DNA of 64,000 nucleotides, taken from positions 33,541,001-33,605,000 of the forward strand of contig CM068317.1 of assembly GCA_034766995.1 (NCBI GenBank). Direction: 5' to 3'. The first letter of the stretch is position 1, and the number at the start of each line of letters is the position of its first letter. Both the position numbers and the translations under genes were made by a program. Source of the DNA: Acanthacorydalis orientalis. Taxonomy: Eukaryota; Arthropoda; Insecta; Megaloptera; Corydalidae. The notes beneath the pieces were generated by a model. The model saw only the letters and a list, made by a program, of their open reading frames with translations, did not search any database and was not told the DNA's origin. Below are positions 1 through 12,300 of this stretch, piece by piece.

Positions 1-784
1 CAATCTGAAAGTAAACCATCGAAAGTATGAAGTTTTATTTTGTTATAGCATACAAAAATACTAAAGTATATTAAAGCAAGAGAACTCGGTTATATTTAAG
101 TAGAAATTGCATATCAAAAGATTAATAAAACGAATATAAATTAAAAATATATGAGAAACAGCGGTACAGAAAAACTGATTGAAATTCACATTAAAAATAA
201 GTTTAAAATTATTTAAAAAGCTGACGCAATTCCACAATGATGCCAAATATGTAGAAATTGTAAGTAGGAATAATGGATGGATATTTAGATTACGTATATG
301 GAGATGAAAATATTATAGAATACTTTCTGGATGAATTAATAGAAAATAAAATTACTTACTGTCCAATCATAAAGAAAACAATTGGAAAATAAAAATGAAC
401 CGTACAATATTTTCGAAATGAAAATGAAAAAAATTAAGAAGAGCCAAGTTAACGAAGGCAACACACAGAGAAATAAAAATGTACTTAAATAAAGAAAATT
501 AAATTTTTGTGACTTTTTCATAGAATAAATCAAAACAGTTAATGAATGTACTTATATATGTATTCATAAATTATAATATGGAGAAAGTAAACGAGAGAAA
601 CGTTAAATTAATAAAATAATATCTATGATACGCATTAAAATTAATTATTTGTACAAAAGAATAAATAAAAATGTTATGAAATTTAGTAAAAATAATACTG
701 AGGCACTTTTACCTTCTAAGCAAATTAAAAATATAAACATTTTTATATAAAATGTTCCAATGTTTAATATCAGTATACTCAATG

Positions 785-846
<62 letters not shown>

Positions 847-3522
847 TTTATTTGATTTAATTAGCATTTACTTTTATGTATTTTGACATTAACCTATCGT
901 TAAGTAAGTAATAATATTTCAAAACTGTATTAACTAAATGCCGCAAATACAAAAAAGCTTCTATAAATATGAACGTTGAAATAGCCGAATGTACACATAT
1001 TTATTTTAACATATATACATATCCATGTTCACAAACCCAGAAATGTACGCACTTAACTTTTATACAAGGAAACAAACAAATTAAGACATATGTTTCTCAT
1101 TTGTTAACCGCTGATGACTACAAAATATAATTGGTATTTGTAGATTATATGAAAAAAACTGTTGGGTGCTATGTCAATATTTGCTTACATGTTATCTATT
1201 ACCTAAGCTTCTGGAAAGTAGAAAAAAGCCGATTGTACATGCCGCAAAGAGCCTCTGTATCAGCAAGTAAACATTATATTTTATTTAGAGTAAACTAAAT
1301 ATCCATTTGAATATGGATAAGTGTATAGAAACAACAATCACCTTTGTTCAAATTAGTTAAAAAATAGATGTTTGTATTTCATTATTTATTTTGATAGGGT
1401 AGTATACCATATTTCGTTATCAGGGCTCAATAAATGTATCCTTGAATTTTAAAGATAAATTTAACGTCGAAAAGTCTATGCCGATATTAAACCTCTCAAT
1501 TTTATATATGATTTCCAACCGTGTGTATATATATATAGTCACACACACACACACACACACATATTTGCGTTTATTTACATGTCCAATTATATAAACGTAA
1601 ATGTGACAATTTCTAACCATTACTATTTTACAGCACAACACAATCATAAATATTTATATATTAATAAAAATACATAAATTCAAAGGTAAAATATTGACAC
1701 AATGACATAATAGTTGAAATCTATTATGCCATTTTTTCTTACCAAACAACGAATTTTTTGGTTATTTATAAACAATAAAAAAACTTACATTTTTAAATAT
1801 GTTTCCAGAAATACGATTTTCAATTTCTTCTTACTTTATTGTTATTCTCGTCAGTTAACTGAATGTAAAGACGTACAGAACAAATCACTTAACATAAAGA
1901 AAGAACAAATATTAAAATTACTTTTAATACTTTAAAACATTTTTGATATTTTCAACAGATGAAAGTGATGCAATGAATATAACAAGAAAATAATAATAAT
2001 AAACGTGTAGAAATGAAACTATAATTGGTTAAAATTATTTTAAGTAAAACTTGTTAAATTTATTTCTATAAAACCTTACTGAAAATAATCTATAAAATTC
2101 AAAAATTACAAATCACTAGATTCATTTTTTCATATTAGACTGACGTACGCATGTATCAAACTAAATAAGAAATAAAAGACGAGTGTCGAAAATGAGATCA
2201 TTTGTCATATCACAATTTTAAAAAAAAAATAATCGACTGACAACATACTACTTACATTTACTTCAATTGAAATGAATATTTGGGGTAGAAACAGTACAAA
2301 AATGAGTTCTAAGAAAATAAAATCATCAAAACTTTTGCAATTTCACAGATGTTATTATTTTAATTAAAAACCAATCCAAAATTTAGAGAACAATACTAAA
2401 TTTCTTTAATAATTTTAACCAATCCGTAAATAAACCTGATCTGAACTACGAAATTAATTTATTTCCGTCAATGATTTGAAAGAAAATTGTCGTGTTAAAC
2501 GTATTTTCGTGCGAACTTGATGAATGAAATGTTTTGAAGTTTCATAAATTTAGAATTTTATACAAATTTTAATTTCAAAATAATTAATTTTATTACTATG
2601 TCTATAGAATAATAGTTATTAATAATTTGACACATTAATTTACTACAAGTGTAAGAACTCCTTCAAAAAAATATATAAATAATTGTATTGAAACTTTTAT
2701 AACTTTATAAAAATTGTATACAATTTTATATTTGTTTAATAATTATTTATAAAAATTAATAGTAAATATTTAATAACAAAAAATAAAAACTATATGTACA
2801 ACATTAGACTATTTTCAGACTTACAAAAAGGTAAAAAGTGTAAGAAAGTATAAGTTTGTAATGGCTTTTATATTACAAATTTTCATTTAATGTTTAAAAA
2901 TATTAAATAATACACTGTAGGATATAAAGTTAAGTGAAATAAAGGAAAAGAATTCTAGAAAATGCTTGACAAAATTGTGTTTTACAATTCAATAAACTCC
3001 GTTTGATTAACATTCTATGAAGGTAAAATTTTAATACAGATGATTTGAGAAATACGGTTTTGTTCTGATATATAAATCTAATAAATGAGAAATTTTAACA
3101 TATAACAGAACTAAAATTTTAATTTAACAATTCAATGATACTAATTTGGGTTCAATTTTCTTATTTTACGAAATTAATAAAAACAGATAAACAGTTTTTT
3201 ACAAATATAAAAACTTCAACATAAGTATTTTGAAATGAATATTTAAAATATCATTAATTAGGTTTTAATGACTTTTCAAAACTAGTGAAAGGTTATACTG
3301 GAAAGAAAGGCACAATTAGGCTCCGAAAATCAATAAAAACTTGTAATCTCTTTTCAATAAATTTCACAACACTGTACAAATATTTTACAAAAACAACAAA
3401 AAAAAATAATCATTTGGAACATACTTGTTCTCTGTACATAAATATATATTATAATAATCACATCTATCTCATATAATGATAAGTTATAAAAAGAAAAATA
3501 TAATAAAATAAAATAAAACAAT
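1..3522. other. AT-rich non-coding region downstream of Reps
   Basis: I see no supportable gene. The short open frames here have AT-driven composition (Lys, Asn, Ile, Phe, Tyr) and no family motif. It contains a (TA)n tract near 786-842 and a (CA)n tract near 1542-1561. The stretch just below 3523 is probably the 3' untranslated region of the minus-strand Reps gene, but I could not fix a polyadenylation site. Confidence 0.6.
786..842. repeat. (TA)n microsatellite
   Basis: Pure TA tract of about 56 bp in the region downstream of Reps. Confidence 0.95.
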
Positions 3523-6500
3523 TTATACTCCACTACTCTGCTGTTGCTCTAACCGTAAACGGAGCGCAACTCGTTCTTCTTTAACATCTGCTAATTCTTG
3601 ACTTAGTTCTTGACATATACGTAATAAGACTGCGTTTTGTTCTTGCAACCTTCGGTACATCTCTTTTTTATTTAATCCCAGTCCTGCTGCTGTAGAATTA
3701 GTTGATTCTGATGGTTTACGATACACTTCAAACGCACCATGCTTTTTTGGAACACTGTCTCCAGAATCTGAGCCTTTCATTGCAAATTGTGCAAAAAGTT
3801 TCCGCCTTTCTGTTTCTATGCAATCATTGGAAAATACAGTTGAGGTTTGTACAACATTCTCGTAAGTTTCTTGTTGACATTCAGTAGTTGTAAACTGCTC
3901 AAAATTAGCAAACATTTCCTCTTGAGTTTCATTTTTACTTCCTGATGGAATAACATCACCAACAGAACGTTGATTGATCAATCGTTTTACAGGAGAGCCT
4001 GGTGAAGGGCTGACTCGTGGTGGTACAGCTGGAGGTATTTTTCCAAGACGATTGAGATCAAGAGAGGAACTTCTAGTATGTGTACGAACCGGTCTTGGAG
4101 GTGGTGGTGGTGGAGGTTCTTTTCGTGGGCCGACAGGTAAACTTACAGGTCCTGCATCTGGTGGAGGAGGAAGAGCTCCTGGTCCTGGAGGATTTTTGAT
4201 TTTAACTTGAGGTCGTTGTATTGAACGAATGTCATTTTGTACACCATCTAAAGTATCAGTAAAATTCTGTGGTGCTCTTGGAGATTTTCTTGGTTCATCT
4301 TCATTTACAGGTATTGTTCCTATATCTGGTGTTACTCTCACAGCAACTGGATGCAGTATCATTGGATCAGTTTCCACTGCTGACTTATGAAAATCAAAAT
4401 TTACTGGTTTTGGTCCAGGTGATGCAACACTAGAAGTTGGGCTATCAACGAATTTTGTCCATTCTTTTGTTGCAGTATCTTTAGGCTGTTGGACAGGTGA
4501 TGGGGGGGATACTTTTGAATATATAGCTAAACATTTAGGTAAAGAATCAGGTAAAGCTATATGGTTTTTTCTAAGCACGACTAGATGCATTGCAACACTA
4601 AATTCTGCTAGGTTTAGAGCTCCATCACGAGTTACATCTGCAAGTTGCCATATTCGGCGTAATTCTGTTACAGGTAATTTAGACCTTTCAAAGAATATCC
4701 GTGCTACAAGACCAGGCAGTACACCACTATGAAAATAAAAGATTTAAAAATTACATTAAAATTTTAAATTTAATTTACTTTAAAATAGATAAGTTAAATT
4801 TGGGTTTTAAAATTCTTTTTGTCCAGTTATTAGAATGTTACACAATAAAAAAAAAGAAAGTAATAAAATATTTGCTCAGATAAACTGAAAAAGTGCAATA
4901 TCTTTTTGCATTTTAACAACTCAAAATCTCTTATAAATCTGTTTAATATATTATATTTTTTTAAATACACAGAAAAAACTGAAGAAGTTTTTTCATTACA
5001 TGTCCACAAGAGTACAATCAAATAACAATTTTTAAAAATTGTTACTTGATTTTACTTAGGAACAAAATTTGGTACATTAAAAAATAAAATGTAATACAAT
5101 AAACATAATTTATTAACAATTAAGTAAGTTATATTAAAAATGTTATGGTACCATAATATTTCAATTGTGTTCCATTTTTTCTATTATTAACGATAGAAAA
5201 AACAATATAATATGAATAAATAAAAAAAATACTTCACCTTATATCAGGTTGCAATCGTAAAAACTGTGCTGTATAATATTTACGTTGTTCTTGCGTTATA
5301 CCCCACACTTCACTAGAAATTTCCCCATCAGACGATTCTTCTTCAGTTGCTAATAATTGTCGTTGCTCTTCACAAAGAGGCCCTTGCCAATGCCCTGTTG
5401 TACCCCAAGCTCGTTCTTGAACACTATTTGTTGGAGTAGGACTATCTGAAGCAGTACTTGAAGCTCCTGGAGACCCATGTTCTTCATTTCTTTCTGTTTG
5501 TGATTCTACTTCAGAATCAGTACTCACTATCTCATTACTCTTAGCATACATTGTTGTAGGTTCTTGAGTCATATCAGGTGGATTTAATATATTATTATAT
5601 GTGCAGTCTGTATGAGAATTATATATGTCGTTTTGAGATTCAGAACTCAGCCATGTGAAACGAGGTAATGGTAATTCTAAATACACACTCAATATATCTC
5701 TACGTAAAGGAATATTTGCTTGATATGCTGCTATTAATTTTAGTATTGAGAAAAATTGTTTTCGGCTAATTATTTCATTTGGTAATAATGTTCCTTGACA
5801 TGATAACTCTATTATCTGAAATTTGAACAGAACATTTTAAGAAGACATTAACATTAATTGATATTGAAAAATATATTACTCTCTTAGATATATTTTACTA
5901 AGACTGATTTTATTTGATTCAAACAATCTAAAATTCAGAAAAAATATTTTTAATAATAAATAATTTATGCATTTCTTACATGTATTAAATTTTAACAATA
6001 ATTATTTATAAATAGTTTTTCACAAACTTTAAAATATAAACAGTTATATGTATAATACAAAAATAAATCTACTATTTATTTGATAAAAAACATTTTTATT
6101 TTATACAGTATTTTTAAATCTATATTAACAATTCATTCATTCATTTACACCCTTTCTACATTAAATAAATGAGAATAGTTACATTTAACGGACAAAAAAA
6201 AAATAGAAACCAATTTTTAACGTAAATGTGGATTTGAATGTGAAAATCTAAAATCAACTGATTTTAAATAAACATTTCAATTATAACATATATATTTCAT
6301 ATCATAGGAAATGCATTCACACATTATAAATAATAATAAAAAAATATCTACACACATACTACAACTTACTGAAATATCTGAAATGAAAGTATTTTTAATA
6401 CATTATTAATACAAATTGAACTTTAACAAATACTGAATATTAGTAATTCATTTTAAGTTATAAAATGAAAATCTTGTGTGTTTATTTTAAATATAATGTA

Positions 6501-7329
6501 TGAATTCTATTAAATTATTTAATAAACATTTTTTCGAACAAACATTATTAAAATCTGGTGTACTTTTATTTGTATCTTTACAACCAAAAATGAAAAATAA
6601 TTCATAAAATATCAATTTCATAATATAATAGGAATATATTCAAAAAATATTAACAACGGTAATATTTTAAAATATAGATACAACAATTGAAAAATCGATA
6701 TTTGTCAATTTTTTATAAATTATAAATATATAAATTTTAATTGGGTATTTGTGAATATTATACATTTATACACAATTGTTACCAAATAAATTACTTCCAT
6801 AATTATAAAATGTACTATTTAAAAAAAAGAGTATTGGAATTAAAAATCAAAATTAAATTTATTTTATTATTCTACCGTATTTGCAATTTATGTTGAATCG
6901 CAAAATATTGTAAAAATATGTATTATTAATAAATTAAGGACTTAAACTCAGTTGAAATCAATTAAATAATTACATTCGAACATTTAACGAAAACGTTCAT
7001 ATAACAAAATAACATTTTTATTATCTTTTTTTTATATACGTAAATATTTTTATACGAAAAAATGACTACAATATCCATGAACACATAACGCAATTTTAAA
7101 ATCAACCCATTTTCCTTATCGCATATGGTAAAAAAAGCTAGGTTCTGAGCGAAATACATTACAGAAATACTAACATTACCTTACGACAAACATCTGGGGG
7201 TACATTTCCTGATTGGAATAAATCTGACGCTTTCCCGAACGTCACTTTTCCAGTGTTTTCAGCATCACAGCACAAATATAAATCGGAAAAATATCTCTGT
7301 TCCGTATCTGACAGTTTCAGATCGTCCAT
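3523..7329 (-). CDS. Reps1: Reps, EH-domain RalBP1-associated endocytic adaptor
   Basis: Three coding exons in phase: 7329-7180, 5815-5238 and 4726-3523, giving 643 residues. The family links Ral GTPase effectors (RalBP1) to receptor endocytosis through Eps15-homology domains that bind NPF motifs. Residues 1 to about 90 form an N-terminal EH-like domain starting MDDLKLSDTEQRYF. A second EH domain spans about 220-305, with an intact EF-hand-type loop D-V-T-R-D-G-A-L-N-L-A-E at about 273-284. A Pro-rich region with a run of seven prolines near residue 450 offers SH3-type ligands. The last 50 residues (about 594-639) are a charged coiled coil, as in the RalBP1-binding tail of the family. The start at 7329 is chosen because the EH-like domain begins there; an upstream in-frame Met gives only ten unrelated residues. 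Introns are GT-AG and very AT-rich. The next gene upstream, POLRMT, lies on the same strand about 0.9 kb away. Confidence 0.93.
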
Positions 7330-8248
7330 GTTAAAAAGTCGAACACAGTCGAAAGTCAACGCCTAATTAACCTCACATTTACCCAGTATTATTATTTTGA
7401 ATTAATTTTAATTAATAGTGCATCATAAATTTAATGCTACGTAACGATCTTGTTACAAATAGATGAGTTATAATTTATACAGCCACGATACTCACTTTTG
7501 TGTTACTATATACAACTTTTTTAACCTAGCATATTTTAACTTAATATAGTTCAGATAATTCTTATATGGTTTATAATATTAATGTAATGTGTAGTAATGT
7601 TTATTTTGTAAGAATGTTACATTGTCTATTATAGTAAATCTATGATTAAAAACGAAGTTCATTACATTTTTATGCAGTCATTCTGTTATAAATTATTAAA
7701 TAATTATATGTAATTAAAAAATAAATCATTTTTAGGTGCATACACACATTTTTAATAATTTTTTTATATTTTAATAATTAGAAGAAATAATGCGTATTTT
7801 ATAAAGAACTGAAGAATCAAATTTTGTTAGTATTTTAAAGTTTTCCAAACTTTCAAAAAATAGTAATTTTTTAATCATTATAGACTGAAAAATTAATTAC
7901 TATTGTACACTGTTTACATTTATAAATAAAATATTTTTATAATAACAGTCGATTTAGTTGAGAATTACAATTTATTTTAAACTAAATAATGCCTATAACT
8001 AATTTAATAAAATCCTCAAATAATATTTAATATATAAATTTTAAAAATAATAGATACTTTAATATACGTAAACAATATTTTAATAGTATTGATTATCGTA
8101 ATGAGAACAGATAAATGAATTCATTAATTTAATGATTTCAGCAAGGCTATTAATTATAATCATATACTGTTAATTATTATTTTTATTTACATCGAGTACA
8201 ATAGGCAAACTATCACAATTACTATTAATTAAAATTAACATGTTACAG
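7330..8248. other. Intergenic: Reps promoter side and POLRMT 3' flank
   Basis: About 0.9 kb of AT-rich sequence between two minus-strand genes. It should hold the Reps promoter and 5' leader (near 7330-7500) and the POLRMT 3' untranslated region. A minus-strand AATAAA, read as TTTATT at 8182-8187, lies about 60 bp past the POLRMT stop codon and is a plausible polyadenylation signal. No other feature is evident. Confidence 0.5.
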
Positions 8249-11200
8249 CTAGCAAAAAAAATATACAGAATCTAATACATTTTCCAGTTGAAAATCTCCA
8301 GTTGTAGGTAATTTTCGAAGCAAATGATTTAGTTTTATTTTATTTTGTTTTACTATTGTACTATTACATGAAAGATCACTAAAAAAAGTAATAAATATAT
8401 TTAATAAGATTTGTATAAATATGTAAAACATCTGTCATTACCTTTCATCATAACTGTATTTGTTTACCAAAAAGTTTGATAAATCTTGTAAAATTGGTTG
8501 AGAATGCAATGCAACAAACTGTTCTCTACATATCTGGAAATTTATTTGAATAAATAAAAAAAATGTATACAACAAAAATACACACATTATGTACTAACTT
8601 ATTTTTTTTTACTGTATTTTTTTTGATTCATGTAGTATCTATTTATTTCAATAAAAAAATGTACTACTTGAATGATTGAATTATACAATTAATTATTCAT
8701 AAAGTACAATATTGCCTAATCATAGACAATAAAATGTGTATGTTTGTTGGAACATTATTACTGTTTTTATTTTCTAAGATGGTTTCAATTAATATGACTA
8801 TATGGATAAATATAACATGAAATCAAAATATTCAATTTTCAATTTACCTTATTCATTATTGGTACACTGATGGGATGTGTCCAGAAACAGTCATGTACTG
8901 ATACAAATATTATTCCAGCATTTTCACAAAATAAAGATGTAAGCATCATGTGACTTGAATCAAGAGAATGAATAAAATTTGGTGGAAATGCATTTTTCTG
9001 TTTCATAACATTTGGTCGCCTATTTTGAAATGAAAAGAAAGAAGATTAAAATATGTTGTATTATTAAATATTACAATCATATAATCTACTTCTTAATATT
9101 TACATAAAAGTTTATATTTATTGACCTGTCATTAATACAAACGAATTCTTCTTTCATCCACACAAATCACACAGAAAAATTTTCCAATCAAAAACATTCA
9201 TTAAATTATTATTTTTGATTGTCACTTATGTGCATTTTAATTGCAACACAACAAACTTCAGAGCACCAAGAAACAGAAAAATCTGAGGATGATGATAGTA
9301 TTACTGAAATGTGCATCAATGACGATCAAAAAGAATTTATTTAATATTTTTGATCAAAAATTTTTTAGGATGATTTGTGGGACGAAAAAAGAATTAATTT
9401 GTGAAAGTGAATTTAGTGACAGTATCAGAACTGTTTTGGGATCAATCATTATAATACACAACACACTCTATTCCTTTAAAATAGTTCTTAATTTGAAAAT
9501 GTTTTCTACTTTTCTACAAAAATCCAATCTTTAAACATATATTGTTATAATGAACTTAATTTAATCTAGTGAAAATACTAGTACTAAGGCCACATGTATT
9601 TATGTTTTAAATGTGCTTACTCATATGTATCTAATGCAAAATGTTCTGGTATTCTGTTACTTTTTGAAGATTGTGAACACTCTATTTTACGAAATCTAGT
9701 GTAAGGTTGAACAATAGGTAAGCCTAATGGAGTTATCCACTCAACATTTTGACCAGTAACTCCAGATATGAGACGTGCACAATCTGTAAACCAATCTTGT
9801 ATTTCCTTTGTTGAAGTAAACATTGTTCGAATTGATTCAAATGTACGAGCTGTTAAATATGACGATGCTGCCCATACATATTCTTTAGGAAAATTATCTA
9901 TATCTATTGAAAAATACAAATATTTGAAATATTACATAATATTTTAAAAAAAATATCAATGATACCTTTTAATTGTCGAGCAATTTGTAGTCTTGCACCA
10001 AACCTTGTAACTCCATAAACTGTTGTCATAACAGTTTGTTTTATTACTTTTCTTTTTACAAATCCTTCTAAAACTTTTGCAATGTTATGTCCAGAATCTG
10101 CGTCAATTTTTCGCTGATTTTCAACAAGTTCTGCAACTGCTGCATATACATCTTGTGGTTCAGAGGCTGGTGTTAAATTTACTGATTTTGCACCAGCTGC
10201 ATCACGACCTAGTGCAGCATAATGTTGTAATCCATTACAAGAACCATCCTGATGTACAGGAAACCGTGATAAATAATTTTCTGGGGCTGAACATCTTATA
10301 GCATTTGCAATTTCTCGACAACAAGCAAGTGTTTGCCAGGGTTCTTCAGATTTTGACCACCACATATTTCCCTTCATAAAAATTTATCATTACATTTACA
10401 TTATATATATTTAAGATCTTTTTATTATTGCATAATAATTAAAAATTAATTACCGTGAGAGGATTATCTGCTGAATCTAATATCTCAGGAATAAGTTCAT
10501 CAGCATGTTTGATTCTTTCATCGACAGAATTTCGTTTTTTGGTACCAGTCAAATTTATTAAATGTAATTTTAACCAACGTAATCCATCTGGACCCAATGG
10601 CTTTGATTCCGCAAAAACAAGTAAAGACCGTGCTAAATCTGATCCAAGATGTGTAAGATGAGGAGGAACTGGGTAAACACGACCACGAAAGTCCATATTG
10701 TGTGGTAACCAAAAAATATCATTCCTAAACTGTAAAATTATATATACATATATATATATATATATCTTAAATTATATTACATAATACATATTTTTCACTT
10801 ACATGATTTGCCAATGAAAATCTATATAAAGCATCGCACCACAATGAATACATTTCCCCTCGTTTTCTTTTCACAGCCATACGTTGTTTAAATGCTTGAT
10901 ACTTCTCAGATTTTGTAGCCTCTGGAGGTAAAGGTGGTGGCATTAAACATACTGAAGGTGGTTGTGCTATACCAAACTGACTACTACCACCATTTTGAAA
11001 AATTTTAATTGCTATATCTAATATCTAAAATAATACATTTTTCAAATTATTGTAATCCGATTGAATACTTAATAACTTATATTTCTTACTTCTTGATTAA
11101 CAGTCCAGGGTACAGCTGCAAGTTGATTTAGAGAATCTAATGCTGGATATAAAAAATGTGAAGGAGTATTTGCTAAACGTTGAGTTTGAGCTGTTGCTTG

Positions 11201-11683
11201 CGGAGGTAAACGTATTAAATCTGTGTGCATGACTAGATAACCACCTGGAGATTGTGCATTAACCCAGGGCCGAGGTGGACACTTCATAGGAAGCATATTT
11301 GGTGTAAAAGTTAAATAGGGTGAAGCAGCTCCTCGAAAGAGTTTAGTAACAGCTGGATGTGCTTTTAATTCTTCTTTAATAAGATGGCCTTGTGATCTGA
11401 ATACTGTATAAAAGGCTGGGAGAAGTTTTCTGTGAATTTATTTTGAAATTTTAATTAATGTAACTATAAGTAGAAATGCCTATAAACAAATCATTGAATT
11501 AATACTTACGGTTGTTTACTAGTCTGTCGAAGAGCATTTACATCAATCTTCAAATCTTTAGTAATAATTTTATACAAAAATTTTCCTACTCCAATAATCA
11601 TTGTATTTGGCCATGTTCTATCTTCCACATCCTTAAAATAAGAATATGTTTTACATACATATTATTTACATACATATATACAT

Positions 11684-11716
<33 letters not shown>

Positions 11717-12249
11717 GATAGATAGATAGATACGTATGTATATATACATGTTCACATAAATTAGGAAATTATATTAAAACAAAAAATTAAACATGTACCA
11801 TAGAGATTTATTAAATAAAAATACATACTATACTTGGTCCTGTGCGATGTTTATGTACTAAACTTTGCCAACATTGTCTAGGATTAATTATTTTCTTTTC
11901 ACTGATAAAAGCATAGTTATTTGCATACCAATCACAGTAATCATCATACACATTGCCAACTTTATCCAAAATACCTGTTTGAATTTTAAGACGAACTTGA
12001 TATCTAAAATATATAATTTCATTTATTCAAATTTCAAAAGCCACAAAAAGGAATTCATTTATTCTCATATGTTATGAAACTAAATATTAATAGACCTAAT
12101 ACCATAAATTGTACTATTGCATGGTTTTTATGTACTTTTTATTTAATACATTAAAATTGTAAATTTTAGTTTACAGTTTGATGATAATCATAAAGGGAAC
12201 ATATTTAATAAAAGTACAATATATATAATATACATACATACATACATAC

Positions 12250-12300
<51 letters not shown>

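Noticed and set aside
1714..1935. 73-codon frame upstream of Reps
   Set aside because: Low-complexity Lys/Asn/Ile/Phe content and no splice or family evidence.
2193..2215. TGAGATCATTTGT resembling the 5' part of bantam microRNA
   Set aside because: The match stops after about a dozen bases, the remainder differs, and no hairpin partner was seen.
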